Origin: Comamonas sp.
GTDB taxonomy: Bacteria > Pseudomonadota > Gammaproteobacteria > Burkholderiales > Burkholderiaceae_C
Reading direction: 5' to 3'
Length of the DNA stretch: 64,000 bases
Assembly: GCA_031277805.1 (NCBI GenBank)
Contig: JAITLR010000014.1
Location: 1 to 64,000, forward strand
Positions 25,242 to 38,063 of this stretch are shown here, piece by piece. Made by a program: the position numbers and the translations under genes. The notes under the pieces are model-generated. The model was not told the origin of the DNA. It saw only the letters and a program-made list of their open reading frames with translations, and did no database searches. How positions within the stretch are numbered: the first letter of the stretch is position 1; every line of letters starts with the position of its first letter.

Positions 25242-28154
25242 ATGCTGATGTCGCCTCCCGCCCCTGTCGCCTCGCTGGAATCTCTGGAAAACGCGAGCGA
25301 ATTCATTCCCCGCCATATCGGCCCAGACGCCGATGAGCAGCAGAAAATGCTGGCCGCCATCGGCAAGCCCACACTGGATGCCCTGATTCGCGATGTGATG
25401 CCCGACTCCATCGCTCGTGCCAGGCCCATGGATCTTCCAGCTCCGGTGACCGAAGCTGCTGCACTGGGCGAACTCAAGGCCATCGCCAGCAAGAACAAGG
25501 TTCTGAAAAGTTTTATCGGCCAGGGTTACTACGGCACGCACACACCCGGCGTCATCCTGCGCAACATCCTCGAGAACCCCGCCTGGTACACGGCCTACAC
25601 CCCCTATCAGGCCGAGATTTCGCAGGGCCGCATGGAGGCACTGGTCAACTTCCAGACCATGGTGACCGACCTGACCGGCATGCCCATCGCCAATGCGTCG
25701 ATGCTGGACGAGGCTACGGCCGCCGCCGAGGCCATGACGCTGGCCAAGCGCTCGGCCAAGTCCAAAAGCAACCGCATTGTGCTGGCCGGTGATGTGCACC
25801 CGCAGACAATTGAGGTCATTCAGACCCGCGCCCAGCCCATCGGTATCGAGGTGCTGGTAGCCAACAGCAAGCAGGAATGGGAAGCCGCTTTGGCAGGTGA
25901 CTTCTTTGCCGCCGTCATTCAGTACCCTGCTTCAAGCGGCTGGATTGTGGACTGGAAGGCGGATGTGGACGCCATCCACGCCAAGCAGGCGGCCGCCATC
26001 GTCGCCACCGATCTGCTGGCTCTGACCCTGCTGACACCGCCCGGCGAATGGGATGCCGACATTGTGGTGGGCAATACCCAGCGCTTTGGCATGCCCATGG
26101 GCGCGGGCGGCCCACACGCCGCCTTCATGGCCTGCCGTGACGAATACAAGCGCTCATTGCCCGGCCGTCTGGTGGGAGTCAGCGTCGATGTACACGGCAA
26201 GCCCGCCTACCGCCTGGCGTTGCAGACGCGCGAACAGCATATCCGCCGCGAAAAAGCCACCTCCAATATCTGCACGGCCCAGGTACTGCCTGCCGTCATC
26301 GCCAGCATGTATGCCGTCTACCACGGCCCACAGGGCATCAAACGTATCGCCCAGCGCGTGGCGCGCTTCACGGCCATCCTGAGCCGCGGTCTGGCGCAAC
26401 TGGGCTATACGGCCCACCACCATGACACCGCTTTTGACACCATCAGTCTGCACACCAGGGATGCTACCGACTCCATAGCTTCTCGCGCAGTCGCCAAGGG
26501 CGCCAACCTGCGAAAAGCCTGGAATGAATATCTGTGCATCAGCCTGGACGAAACCACGACCCGCGCCGATGTGGAACTGATCTGGAGCATCTTTGCCAAG
26601 GACGGCCAGCAACTCCCCACCATCGAAGCCATGGACGAAGGCCCGGCCTCGCTGATACCCGAAGCCCTGCAGCGCAGCTCTGCCTATCTGAGCCACCCGG
26701 TCTTCAACACCCACCACTCCGAAACCGCCATGCTGCGCTATATCCGCAGCCTGAGCGACAAGGACTTGGCGCTGGACCGCAGCATGATCCCACTGGGCTC
26801 TTGCACCATGAAGCTCAACGCCACCAGCGAGATGATTCCCATCACCTGGCCAGCGTTCGCCGACATCCACCCGTTTGCGCCCTCCAACCAGCTGCAAGGC
26901 TATGCCGAGCTGGACCGGCAGTTGCGGGACTGGCTGTGTCAGGCCACGGGCTACGCGGGCATCAGCCTGCAGCCCAATGCGGGCAGCCAGGGCGAATACG
27001 CAGGTCTGCTGGCCATCAAGGCTTTCCATGAGTCACGCGGTGAAGCGCATCGCAATATCTGCCTGATTCCATCGAGTGCCCACGGTACCAACCCCGCCAG
27101 CGCACAGATGGTGGGCCTGCAGGTCGTCGTCACCAAGTGCGACGACAACGGCAATGTGGACATGGACGATCTGAGGGCCAAGTGCGAGCAGCACAGCACC
27201 AATCTGGCCTGCATCATGATCACCTACCCCAGCACGCACGGCGTGTTCGAGACCCAGGTGAAAGAGCTGTGCCAGCTGGTGCACAGCCATGGCGGTCGCG
27301 TCTATGTGGACGGTGCCAATATGAACGCCCTGGTCGGCCTGGCCGCACCTGGCGAATTCGGCGGCGATGTGAGCCACCTGAATCTGCACAAGACCTTCTG
27401 CATTCCCCATGGCGGCGGCGGTCCTGGCGTGGGCCCCGTCTGCGTGGTGGAAGACCTGGTGCCCTTTCTGCCTGGCCATGTCACGGCTGGAGACATTCGC
27501 AAAGTAGGCGCTGTCAGCGCGGCCCCCCTGGGCAATGCGGCTGTTTTGCCAATCAGCTGGATGTACATCCGCATGATGGGCGAGCCGGGCCTGAAACTGG
27601 CGACCGAGACCGCCATCCTCAACGCCAACTACATCAGCGCACGCCTCAAGGACCACTTCCCCACCTTGTACGCGGGCGAGTATGGCCATGTGGCACACGA
27701 ATGCATCGTGGATCTGCGCCACTTCAAGGAAACCTGCGGCGTGATGGCCGAAGACGTGGCCAAGCGCCTGATCGACTACGGCTTCCATGCGCCCACGCTG
27801 TCCTTTCCGGTGCCCAACACCTTGATGGTGGAGCCCACGGAGAGTGAAAGCCTTTACGAACTGGACCGCTTTATCGACGCCATGATCGCCATTCGTGCCG
27901 AGATCGCGGAGATCGAAGCCGGCAAGCAACCCCAGGACGACAATCTGCTCAAGAACGCACCGCACACGGCGCAAGCCTTGCTGGCCGCAGACTGGAACCA
28001 CGGCTACAGCCGCGAAGCCGCGGCCTATCCCGTACCCGCCCTGCGCCGCGCCAAGTACTGGAGCCCCGTGGGTCGCGTGGACAACGTCTATGGCGACCGC
28101 AATCTGTTCTGCAGCTGCGTGCCTATGGAAAGCTTTGCGGACTCCGCCAGGTAA
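25242..28154 (+). CDS. gcvP: Glycine dehydrogenase (decarboxylating), GcvP
   Basis: 970 residues, the length of fused P proteins. GcvP decarboxylates glycine with PLP and passes the aminomethyl group to GcvH. The N-terminal half has RHIGP near the start and the [17 protein letters not shown] segment; the C-terminal half has the PLP lysine in [18 protein letters not shown] (Lys717) and [10 protein letters not shown]. The start is the ATG at 25242 (an ATG at 25248 is also in frame); the ribosome binding site is poor. It ends before a strong hairpin at 28160. Confidence 0.96.
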   Translation: MLMSPPAPVASLESLENASEFIPRHIGPDADEQQKMLAAIGKPTLDALIRDVMPDSIARARPMDLPAPVTEAAALGELKAIASKNKVLKSFIGQGYYGTHTPGVILRNILENPAWYTAYTPYQAEISQGRMEALVNFQTMVTDLTGMPIANASMLDEATAAAEAMTLAKRSAKSKSNRIVLAGDVHPQTIEVIQTRAQPIGIEVLVANSKQEWEAALAGDFFAAVIQYPASSGWIVDWKADVDAIHAKQAAAIVATDLLALTLLTPPGEWDADIVVGNTQRFGMPMGAGGPHAAFMACRDEYKRSLPGRLVGVSVDVHGKPAYRLALQTREQHIRREKATSNICTAQVLPAVIASMYAVYHGPQGIKRIAQRVARFTAILSRGLAQLGYTAHHHDTAFDTISLHTRDATDSIASRAVAKGANLRKAWNEYLCISLDETTTRADVELIWSIFAKDGQQLPTIEAMDEGPASLIPEALQRSSAYLSHPVFNTHHSETAMLRYIRSLSDKDLALDRSMIPLGSCTMKLNATSEMIPITWPAFADIHPFAPSNQLQGYAELDRQLRDWLCQATGYAGISLQPNAGSQGEYAGLLAIKAFHESRGEAHRNICLIPSSAHGTNPASAQMVGLQVVVTKCDDNGNVDMDDLRAKCEQHSTNLACIMITYPSTHGVFETQVKELCQLVHSHGGRVYVDGANMNALVGLAAPGEFGGDVSHLNLHKTFCIPHGGGGPGVGPVCVVEDLVPFLPGHVTAGDIRKVGAVSAAPLGNAAVLPISWMYIRMMGEPGLKLATETAILNANYISARLKDHFPTLYAGEYGHVAHECIVDLRHFKETCGVMAEDVAKRLIDYGFHAPTLSFPVPNTLMVEPTESESLYELDRFIDAMIAIRAEIAEIEAGKQPQDDNLLKNAPHTAQALLAADWNHGYSREAAAYPVPALRRAKYWSPVGRVDNVYGDRNLFCSCVPMESFADSAR

Positions 28155-28457
28155 GCAGGCAGTGGCGCGGGCAAGCAACTCGCGCCACTGGCTCATTTCT
28201 GCGCCATTCGAACGGCCCAATCCGTCAGTCTGGCTGCCCAGCCATAAAGTATTTTTGAGATAAAAATAGCCTTAATTTCAATACCAAAGAGCGCAGCAAG
28301 CTGCAAAACTTGAAGCGAAATTAAGACCTACGCCAAATAGCTCAGCTGCTTGACCTGCCCAGGCAATACCAGACAGCCCCAAGAGCAAGCGCTTGTGACG
28401 CGCCTCATTGGCAGCTTACACTGCCAGTCCTATCCAAGCCTGCGGGTCCGCAGCCCC
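28155..28457. other. Intergenic region after gcvP
   Basis: About 300 bases holding the gcvP terminator hairpin at 28160-28190 and an AT-richer part (28250-28330) that probably includes the promoter of the hybrid kinase gene. An in-frame TTG at 28350 would extend the kinase upstream, but the composition before 28458 does not look coding. Nothing else was recognised. Confidence 0.4.
28160..28190 (+). terminator. Hairpin downstream of gcvP
   Basis: CAGTGGCGCG (28160-28169) pairs perfectly with CGCGCCACTG (28181-28190), 6 bases after the gcvP stop, followed by GCTCATTTCT. Confidence 0.7.
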
Positions 28458-30653
28458 ATGTCTTCGCCCTCCTCATCACCCGACCTGCCCACCGGCCTTA
28501 CCGACCCAGCCTCCGCCGAGCCTGTGGAGCTGCCTTTGCACGCGCTGCTCTCGCCCATTGGTGTGGCAACGGGCAGTGCGACAGAAATTCGCCCCATCAT
28601 CCCCGAGGACGACGACCCGCTGCATGCTCTGGTCGCGGAGCTGCGCAACTACCAGCACGAGCTGGAGCTGCAAAACGAGGTGCTTAATTACAGCCAGGCC
28701 GTGGCCGAGAGTGCCTCGGAACGCTTCGAGACCCTGTTTGCCAGCATTCCGCTGCCACTGCTGGTGGTCGACGAGTACGACCTGGTGGTGCAGGCCAACG
28801 CCATGGCCCATCGCGCTTTTCAGCCCACGGAAAAAGACCGGCTGCTGATCAACTTCAAGCCCTTTGTCCATGAGCAGGATGCGTTGCGCGTTGAGCAGGC
28901 CTTTGAGCACGCCCGCAGCACAGGGCGTGCGGAAGTACACGAGGTCGTCTTCCAGATCACCGACAACGAGCAACTGCGTGGAGACCTGCATGTAGCTGGC
29001 GTCGCCGTACCTCAGCAAAGCGGCCCGTCCACGCTGCAATACCTGTGTGCCGTCGTCAATCAAGGCCCCTTGCTGGCCGAGCGCCAGGCCCTGCAAGAGC
29101 GCAACCAGCAGCTCTATGCCAGCGAGCGGCGGCTGGAGTCGGTCATCAACTCGGCGCTGGACGCCATCATCTGTCTGGACAGTCGCCAGCGCATCACGGT
29201 CTTCAACCCGACCGCGGCGGCCTTGTTTCTGTGCTCCCCCAACGACGCGCTGGGCAAGCCGCTGGAGCAGTTTCTACCCGACGCTTCACGTGCCCTGGCT
29301 TTTGCACCGCTGACCACCCAGGCAGTGCTTGGCGAGATGACAGGCCTCACTTCCAACGGGCTTGAGATTCCGGTCGAGGTCAGCATCTCGTTCGAGCGCC
29401 ACGCCAATGGCGACACCACCACGGTCTTTGCCCGTGACCTGACCAGCCGCAAGCGCGCCGAAGCCCAGCGCGGTGCGCTGGAAAACCAGCTGCGCGAATC
29501 ACACAAGATGCAGGCCGTAGGCACCATGGCTGGCGGCATTGCCCACGATTTCAACAATATCGTAGGAGCTATTCTCGGCAATGTGGAGCTTGCCAAGGCC
29601 GACTGCCTGGACAACCCCGCGGCTCAGGAGAGCCTGCGCGAGATTGAGAAGGCCGGTCGCCGTGCCCGCGATCTGGTGCGCCAGATCCTGACTTTCAGCC
29701 GCAACGACCAACCCGAGCGTCGGCCGGTGCAGGTACGCGAGATCATGCTGGATACGGCCAGGCTGTTGCGCGTGTCGCTGCCGCCCGCCATCGAGCTGCA
29801 AGTACACGACCCTGTCGGCAAGCTACCCCTGCTGCTGGCCGACCCCACGCAAGTGGAGCAAGCGCTGTTCAACCTCTGCAACAACGCCATGCAGGCTCTG
29901 GGCGATGAGCGCGGCGAGATTCAGCTCAAGGTGTTTTGCCTGACTCCCGACAGCTATCACTGTGAGCGCATGGGCCTGCCCGTTGCCGAATACATGGTCT
30001 TCATGGTTCAGGATTCAGGCCCCGGCATGGATGCCACCACCCAGCGCCGTATCTTCGAGCCCTTTTTCACCACCAAACCCGTGGGCCAGGGCACGGGACT
30101 GGGCCTGTCCGTGGTCCATGGCGTCATGCGCACCCATGGCGGTGCTGTCGACGTACACAGCGAGCCTGGCCATGGCAGCTGTTTCATGCTGTATTTTCCG
30201 GTCTCCGCCGACTGCCCGGCCGAGCAGAGCGTCCCCTCTTCCGCCCCTGCCGCCAGCTCGCCTGTCACACCCAACCCCGCAGCGGCCGAGCGCCATGTCA
30301 TCTATGTGGATGACGATCAGGCCCTGGTCTTTCTGTTCCAGCGTCTGCTGCGCCGCCGCGGCTACCAGGTCAGCGGCTTCACCGACCCCCGCGAGGCCGT
30401 GGCCGCATTGCAAGCCGACCCTACACGCTATGACCTGTTGGTGACCGACTACAACATGCCCGGTTTCAGCGGCGTCGATTTGCTCATGCAGGTGCGGGAG
30501 ATTCATCCCGCGCTGCCCGTGGCTTTGGCATCCGGCTATGTCACGGCCGAAATCGAACAGGCCGCCCTGGCTGCCGGCGCCAAGGCTCTGATCCACAAGC
30601 CCAACGATGTGCAGGAGTTCTGCATGACCGTGCACGAACTGCTGAACCCATGA
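28458..30653 (+). CDS. Hybrid sensor histidine kinase with C-terminal receiver
   Basis: 731 residues. A coiled segment (LHALVAELRNYQHELELQNEVL) is followed by two PAS domains (about residues 80-200 and 220-340), then the His-kinase core with the phospho-histidine H363 in GTMAGGIAHDFNNI, the ATP-binding N box LFNLCNNAMQAL and G boxes DSGPGM and GTGLGLSVVHGV, and finally a receiver domain with the phosphoacceptor Asp664 in LLVTDYNMPGF. No membrane segment is visible, so it senses a cytoplasmic or diffusible signal. The stop overlaps the next start by four bases (ATGA). No cognate response regulator is adjacent. Confidence 0.92.
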   Translation: MSSPSSSPDLPTGLTDPASAEPVELPLHALLSPIGVATGSATEIRPIIPEDDDPLHALVAELRNYQHELELQNEVLNYSQAVAESASERFETLFASIPLPLLVVDEYDLVVQANAMAHRAFQPTEKDRLLINFKPFVHEQDALRVEQAFEHARSTGRAEVHEVVFQITDNEQLRGDLHVAGVAVPQQSGPSTLQYLCAVVNQGPLLAERQALQERNQQLYASERRLESVINSALDAIICLDSRQRITVFNPTAAALFLCSPNDALGKPLEQFLPDASRALAFAPLTTQAVLGEMTGLTSNGLEIPVEVSISFERHANGDTTTVFARDLTSRKRAEAQRGALENQLRESHKMQAVGTMAGGIAHDFNNIVGAILGNVELAKADCLDNPAAQESLREIEKAGRRARDLVRQILTFSRNDQPERRPVQVREIMLDTARLLRVSLPPAIELQVHDPVGKLPLLLADPTQVEQALFNLCNNAMQALGDERGEIQLKVFCLTPDSYHCERMGLPVAEYMVFMVQDSGPGMDATTQRRIFEPFFTTKPVGQGTGLGLSVVHGVMRTHGGAVDVHSEPGHGSCFMLYFPVSADCPAEQSVPSSAPAASSPVTPNPAAAERHVIYVDDDQALVFLFQRLLRRRGYQVSGFTDPREAVAALQADPTRYDLLVTDYNMPGFSGVDLLMQVREIHPALPVALASGYVTAEIEQAALAAGAKALIHKPNDVQEFCMTVHELLNP

Positions 30654-31408
30654 CGGACTTGATCTGCCACCATGAAGACGACTGCCTGCTGATTCTCGAA
30701 AAGCCTTCCGGTCTGTTATGCGTGCCAGGGCGCGGCCCGGACAAGCAGGACTGTCTGAGCGCCCGTGCCTTGCAGCGCTGGCCCGACGCGCTGGTGGTGC
30801 ATCGGCTTGATCAAGCCACCTCGGGTCTGGTGTTGATGGCTCGCAATATCGAGGTCCAGCGCCAGCTTGGCCAGGCCTTTGCCGAACGACAGATTCACAA
30901 GCGCTATGTCGCCGTGGTCTCCGGCCGGCTGGGCATCGATCACCTCCCCTCAGCCGCATGCAGCGCTCCTTTCGCCAGGGACGCCGAGCAAGAGCAGCCT
31001 CGCGGCGAGAGCGCCGTCCTCCACCAAGGGGGAAGCCCCGCAGCGGCTCAGGGGGTATGGAACACAATCGACCTGCCCATCGCCGCCGATTGGGAGCGCA
31101 GGCCTTTGCGCGTCATCAACCATGAAACCGGCAAAAGCAGTCAGACCCTATGGAAACTGCTGGGCCACGAAACCAGCGCCAACGGTCGGCCCTGCAGCCG
31201 CGTGCTGTTGAGTCCACTGACCGGTCGCACCCACCAGTTGCGTGTGCACATGGCCGCCATCGGTCACTCTATGCTGGGCGACGCCCTGTATGCCGATGAA
31301 ACAGTGGCTGCCGACGCCCCGCGCCTGCTGCTGCATGCGGCCGAATTGGCGTTCACGCATCCGGTCAGCGGGCAGACACTGCGCCTGCAATCCGCGCCAG
31401 ACTTTTAA
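30650..31408 (+). CDS. RluA-family pseudouridine synthase with an in-frame repeat insertion
   Basis: 252 residues. RluA-type enzymes convert uridine to pseudouridine in rRNA or tRNA. The catalytic motif HRLDQATSGLVLMA carries the essential Asp; KPSGLLCVPGR near the start and LLSPLTGRTHQLRVHMAAIGHSMLGDALYA near the end fit E. coli RluA, which is 219 residues. The difference is mostly a block of about 38 codons between SGRLG and WNTIDLPIAADW (30935-31057), whose DNA is a palindromic repeat found in intergenic copies elsewhere in this window. Reading frame is preserved. It starts inside the kinase gene, so both are co-transcribed. Confidence 0.9.
   Translation: MTDLICHHEDDCLLILEKPSGLLCVPGRGPDKQDCLSARALQRWPDALVVHRLDQATSGLVLMARNIEVQRQLGQAFAERQIHKRYVAVVSGRLGIDHLPSAACSAPFARDAEQEQPRGESAVLHQGGSPAAAQGVWNTIDLPIAADWERRPLRVINHETGKSSQTLWKLLGHETSANGRPCSRVLLSPLTGRTHQLRVHMAAIGHSMLGDALYADETVAADAPRLLLHAAELAFTHPVSGQTLRLQSAPDF
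30943..31055. repeat. Palindromic repeat element inside the rluA-like gene
   Basis: The left end CCCCTCAGCCGC (30946-30957) and the right end GCGGCTCAGGGG (31043-31054) are inverted repeats with one mismatch. The right 27 bases (31028-31054) match 55031-55057 at all but one position. The element is about 113 bases long and is translated through as an Ala/Gln/Ser-rich loop. Confidence 0.75.
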
Positions 31409-31744
31409 TCGGCATCAACACCTGCTTCGACCTGCTTAGCCGCCCTGCCATAAAAAGTTGCTGCGCCGCAACATATCACGTTGATATTGGCATATTTCGG
31501 GTGTGAATTGTCTGTTTTTAAGAGCGTTTGCAAACAGGTGCAAATTTACGCCAAGCAATCGCACCCCAAGCTATAGCCTGTTTGCGCTAGCTGCTATGCC
31601 CGGCATAGCAAAAAGACAAGCCACACGCCAGCCCCTGCATACCCTGTTGCCTTCGGTAACCACTCGTTTAACCTGAACTTCTTTCTGCAGCCCTGCGCGG
31701 CTGCTTTTCTGAATAAACGCTTATCGACGTTGAAGGAAGTCCAC
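31409..31744. other. Control region of the liv operon
   Basis: About 335 bases between the pseudouridine synthase and livK genes. It contains AT-rich stretches (31445-31560) suited to a promoter, a palindrome GCTATGCC/GGCATAGC at 31593-31609 that belongs to the dispersed repeat family, and the GAAGGAAG ribosome binding site of livK. No regulator site could be named. Confidence 0.45.
31570..31614. repeat. Copy of the TAGC palindromic repeat before livK
   Basis: CTATAGC, GCGCTAGCTGCTATGCC and GGCATAGCAAAAAG share the TAGC, GCGC and A/T-run parts of the family. The core GCTATGCC-C-GGCATAGC is a perfect 8-base-pair palindrome. Confidence 0.45.
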
Positions 31745-32866
31745 ATGAACGTTCCGTTCCGTATGCACACTGTTGTTGCTGCCCTGGGCCTGGCTGGCGC
31801 CGCCCTGTTCTCCACGGCCCACGCCCAGATCAAGATCGCCCTGGTCATCCCCACGACCGGTGCTCTGACGCAATATGGCGACATGGTCAAGGAAGGCGCA
31901 ACCACAGCCGTTGAAATGGCCAACGCTGCTGGCGGTATCGGCGGCAAGAAAATCGAGCTGGTGCCCGTGGATGATGCCTGCGAACCCAAGCAAGGCCCTG
32001 TGGCCGCCAACCGCGTGGTCAACAGCAAGATCGGCTATGTGGTCGGCCCCGTCTGCTCTGGCGCGTCCATCGCAGCCGCCCCCATCTACAACAACGAAGG
32101 CGTGGTGGTCGTGACTCCCTCGGCCACATCGCCCGCACTGACCGACGGCAAGAACTACCACTTCATCTTCCGCACCATTGGCCGCGATGACCAGCAAGGC
32201 CCTGCAGCCGCCAAGTTCATCATCAACACCATCAAGCCCAAGAAGGTTGCCGTGCTGCACGACAAGCAGTCCTACGGCCAGGGCATTGCAGCCTCCGTGC
32301 GCGACGACCTGAAGAAGGCCAATGTGCCCGTGGCGCTGTTCGAAGGCATCAACGCCGGTGACAGCGATTACTCCGCCGTCATCACCAAGCTCAAGGGCGC
32401 TGGCGTGGACTTTGTCTACTACGGCGGCTACCACCCTGAAATGGGCCTGCTGCTGCGCCAGGCCGCCGAGCAAGGCCTGAAGGTCAAGATGATGGGCCCA
32501 GAAGGCGTGGGCAATCCTGAAGTCAACGCCATTGCCGGCCCTGCCGTCGAAGGCATGCTGGTGACCCTGCCCGCCGACTTCGCCGCCAACCCCAAGAACG
32601 CCGCCGTCGTGAAGGCCTTCCAGGACAAGAAGCGCAATGCTTCGGGCGCCTTCCAGCTGACCTCGTTCGCAGCCACTCAATCGCTGCTGGCCGCCATCAA
32701 GGCTGCCGGTGACAACCCCGCCAAGGTGGCGGACTGGATGCACAAGACCACCGGCGTCGAAACCGTGCTGGGCCCCGTTTCCTGGAACAAGCAAGGCGAC
32801 CTGAACTCCTTCGACTTCCAGGTCTTCCAGTGGCACAAGGACGGCAGCAAGTCCCTGGCCAAGTAA
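31745..32866 (+). CDS. livK: Branched-chain amino acid ABC transporter substrate-binding protein
   Basis: 373 residues. The signal peptide runs to about TAHAQ at residue 27; the mature protein begins IKIALVIPTTGALTQYGDMVKEGATTAVE, typical of LivJ/LivK receptors for Leu/Ile/Val. VGPVCSGASIAAAPIYNNEGV and the FIFRTIGRDDQQGPAAAKFI segment are also family features. The ATG at 31745 has GAAGGAAG at suitable distance; the in-frame upstream start lacks one. It heads a complete livKHMGF operon on the plus strand. Confidence 0.95.
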   Translation: MNVPFRMHTVVAALGLAGAALFSTAHAQIKIALVIPTTGALTQYGDMVKEGATTAVEMANAAGGIGGKKIELVPVDDACEPKQGPVAANRVVNSKIGYVVGPVCSGASIAAAPIYNNEGVVVVTPSATSPALTDGKNYHFIFRTIGRDDQQGPAAAKFIINTIKPKKVAVLHDKQSYGQGIAASVRDDLKKANVPVALFEGINAGDSDYSAVITKLKGAGVDFVYYGGYHPEMGLLLRQAAEQGLKVKMMGPEGVGNPEVNAIAGPAVEGMLVTLPADFAANPKNAAVVKAFQDKKRNASGAFQLTSFAATQSLLAAIKAAGDNPAKVADWMHKTTGVETVLGPVSWNKQGDLNSFDFQVFQWHKDGSKSLAK

Positions 32867-32964
32867 TTCCACCGCTTCTTCCGGGTGCGTATGGCCAAGG
32901 CCTTATGCCCCGGATGCTTGCTATATGGCCCTCGGGCCTTTTCCTGTTTCAAGGGTGGCATTGC

Positions 32965-35129
<2,165 letters not shown>

Positions 35130-35184
35130 AGCTGCACCCGAACGCTATCAATTCAATAACTACAACCACAGGCAGGACAAGCGC

Positions 35185-35951
35185 ATGAGCGAGTATTTGC
35201 TGGAAGTCAAAGACCTGTGCATGCGCTTCGGCGGCCTGCTGGCCGTGGACAGCGTGGGCTTTAACGTGCGCCCGCAGGAAGTGTTTGCCATCATCGGCCC
35301 CAATGGCGCGGGCAAGACCACGGTGTTCAACTGCATCAGCGGTTTCTACCAGCCTTCGGGAGGCTCCGTGGTGCTGGGCGGGCAAAGCATTGCCGGGCAG
35401 AGCAGCCACCAGGTGGCCAACCATGGCGTCGTGCGCACCTTTCAGAACGTGCGTCTGTTCAAGCACATGACGGCGCTGGAAAACCTGCTGGTGGCTCAGC
35501 ACCGCCAGTCCAGGGCCACTCTGCTGGGCGGCCTGTTCAACACCCCTGGCTATCGCCGGGCCGAACAGGAGAAGATCGACAATGCCCTGCAATGGCTGGA
35601 TGTCATGGGCCTGCGCCAGTTCGCCAACCGCGAGGCTGGCAATCTGGCCTATGGCCACCAGCGCCGCCTGGAGATTGCGCGTTGCATGATCACCAAGCCC
35701 CGCGTGCTGATGCTGGACGAGCCCGCTGCGGGCCTGAACCCGCAGGAAAAGAAAGACCTGCAGCAACTCATCGACCAGCTGCGCCAGCAATATGGCGTGG
35801 CCGTACTGCTGATCGAGCACGATATGAGCCTGGTCATGGGCGTGTCCGAGCGCATTCTGGTCATGGAATATGGCAAGCCCATCGCCATGGGCCTGCCCGA
35901 AGCCATTCGCAATGATGAACGGGTCATCAAGGCCTATCTTGGAGAAGCCTG

Positions 35952-35952
<1 letters not shown>
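35185..35952 (+). CDS. livG: Branched-chain amino acid ABC transporter ATP-binding protein LivG
   Basis: 255 residues. Walker A is GPNGAGKTT, the signature is the LivG-type AYGHQRRLEIARCM in place of LSGGQ, Walker B is VLMLDEPAAGLN, and the switch histidine is in IEHDMSLVMGV. The LivG group is also marked by VRTFQNVRLFKHMTALENLLVAQH. It shares the TGATG-type overlap with livF at 35952. Energises amino acid uptake together with LivF on the cytoplasmic face of LivHM. Confidence 0.95.
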
Positions 35953-36665
<713 letters not shown>

Positions 36666-36697
36666 CAGCAGCAAGGGCTCAATCACCCGCGCTCACG

Positions 36698-36735
36698 GGC
36701 CTGGCCGAGAAACTCTCTGCCAGGCCTCTTTTTTT
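36698..36735 (+). terminator. Rho-independent terminator of the liv operon
   Basis: GGCCTGGC (36698-36705) pairs perfectly with GCCAGGCC (36719-36726), followed by TCTTTTTTT. Confidence 0.9.
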
Positions 36736-36765
36736 GCGGTCATGAACCCCCTTAAGATGGCCCGT

Positions 36766-37521
36766 ATGACCAAGCATTTGACGATTCTGACCGGCGGCTC
36801 CCGCGGCATGGGGCTGGCCATGGGCCAGCAGCTGCTGCAAAAAGGCCATCACCTTCTGAGCATCTCGCGCAAGACAAGTTCCGAGCTGGCAACCTTTGCC
36901 AGCCATGCCGACCAGCTCCTTCAATGGGAGCAGGACCTGGCCCAGAGCACTGCCGCAGCGCAGCGCCTGTCGGCCTGGATCGGCACCCTCAAAAGCGCCG
37001 ACTGGGCCAGCATCACCCTGATCAACAACGCAGGCACGATCCCCCGGATTGCGCCACTGTCACAGCTGCCTGCTGCAGACATGATCAATGCACTGCGTGT
37101 GGGACTGGAAGCACCCATGACCATGACTGCGGCGTTTCTGGCTGCCACCGAAGGCTGGAACACACCCCGCAAGGTGCTCAACATCTCCTCGGGTCTGGGC
37201 CGCCGCGCCATGGCCTCGCAGACCAGCTACTGCACGGCCAAGGCCGGCATGGACCAGTTCAGCAGTTGCGTGGCTCTGGAAGAAGCGGCCAAGCCCCATG
37301 GGGCAAAGATCGTGTCTCTGGCGCCCGGCGTCATCGATACCGATATGCAAGTGCATTTGCGCAGCGCCGCCAGCGATGACTTCCCTGACGTGCAGCGCTT
37401 TGCCCAGCTGCATTCAGCAGGCCAGCTGACTTCAGCCAAGGACGCTGCCGCTCGCGTGCTGGCCTGGCTGGAGCGTGCAGACTTCGGCGAGCAGGTTGTG
37501 GCCGACGTGCGCAATCCCTGA
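36766..37521 (+). CDS. Short-chain dehydrogenase/reductase (classical SDR)
   Basis: 251 residues. The NAD(P)-binding motif is TGGSRGMGLAMG at the start, with the basic residues after strand 2 (SISRKTSSEL) favouring NADP. NNAG is at LINNAGTIPRI, and the catalytic set is Ser in NISSGLGRR, Tyr in SYCTAKAG (Y-x-x-x-K). The start is one of ATG 36742, 36757 or 36766; the last places the first strand as in most SDRs. Function is a reductase or dehydrogenase of unknown substrate; some features recall sepiapterin-reductase-like proteins. It lies alone downstream of the liv terminator. Confidence 0.88.
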   Translation: MTKHLTILTGGSRGMGLAMGQQLLQKGHHLLSISRKTSSELATFASHADQLLQWEQDLAQSTAAAQRLSAWIGTLKSADWASITLINNAGTIPRIAPLSQLPAADMINALRVGLEAPMTMTAAFLAATEGWNTPRKVLNISSGLGRRAMASQTSYCTAKAGMDQFSSCVALEEAAKPHGAKIVSLAPGVIDTDMQVHLRSAASDDFPDVQRFAQLHSAGQLTSAKDAAARVLAWLERADFGEQVVADVRNP

Positions 37522-38063
37522 CACGCGCGCCCACACTCATCAAAAGCATAGCTGTCCACGCGGCTCACATCTGCGCTGACAGCTATTTTTGCTTCGAATG
37601 CCAACAGCCTGTCTGTACATACGCCGGCAGCAGCAATCCGCATGGCAGAATGTTTCACTTGTTTTGAAGTCAGTGCCTGCGCTGAACTGCAAGACCGCAA
37701 TCCGCGCCGTGGGCCACATCGGCAGCGATACCTGATCGGAACGCTGCCACCGTGCTAGCTTTTGCAGCCACCCTGCAAGGCAGCGCGCGCGACTGCCAAC
37801 CCGCCATGCCGGTACCGCATGGCGCAGGTCTCTTCGGTAAAGACAAATACCCATTGATGGCGGAACCACCCTCCCCGATCATCGAAAAGCCCACCTTCCG
37901 TGACTTGGCCCCAGGGCCAGGAGCGTTCCTATTCCCGCATATCCCGAATATTGCGCACTGAGACACTCCGACCTGACTGCCGTTCGCGTCCGTTTTCTCA
38001 CCCTGCCATAAGCCGGGTGCCGAGGCTGCCGCACACCCTTACCGTCTCTGGAGTTTCTTTTTC
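37522..38063. other. 540-base gap before the second Bug receptor
   Basis: No convincing gene. It contains the SDR terminator/repeat at 37549-37590, and a perfect 8-base-pair palindrome CGCCATGC/GCATGGCG at 37802-37809 and 37817-37824. The remaining DNA is moderately GC-rich without ribosome binding sites or strong codon bias. It may hold the promoter of the Bug gene. Confidence 0.4.
37549..37590 (+). terminator. SDR terminator, also a copy of the TAGC palindromic repeat
   Basis: TAGCTGTC (37549-37556) pairs with GACAGCTA (37578-37585), followed by five T. The arms are the TAGC part of the dispersed repeat and the loop holds a TGCGCT core. Confidence 0.65.

Noticed and set aside
27033..28220. 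A 395-codon minus-strand frame opposite gcvP
   Set aside because: GcvP fills the interval on the plus strand, including the PLP lysine region; no domain in the opposite frame.
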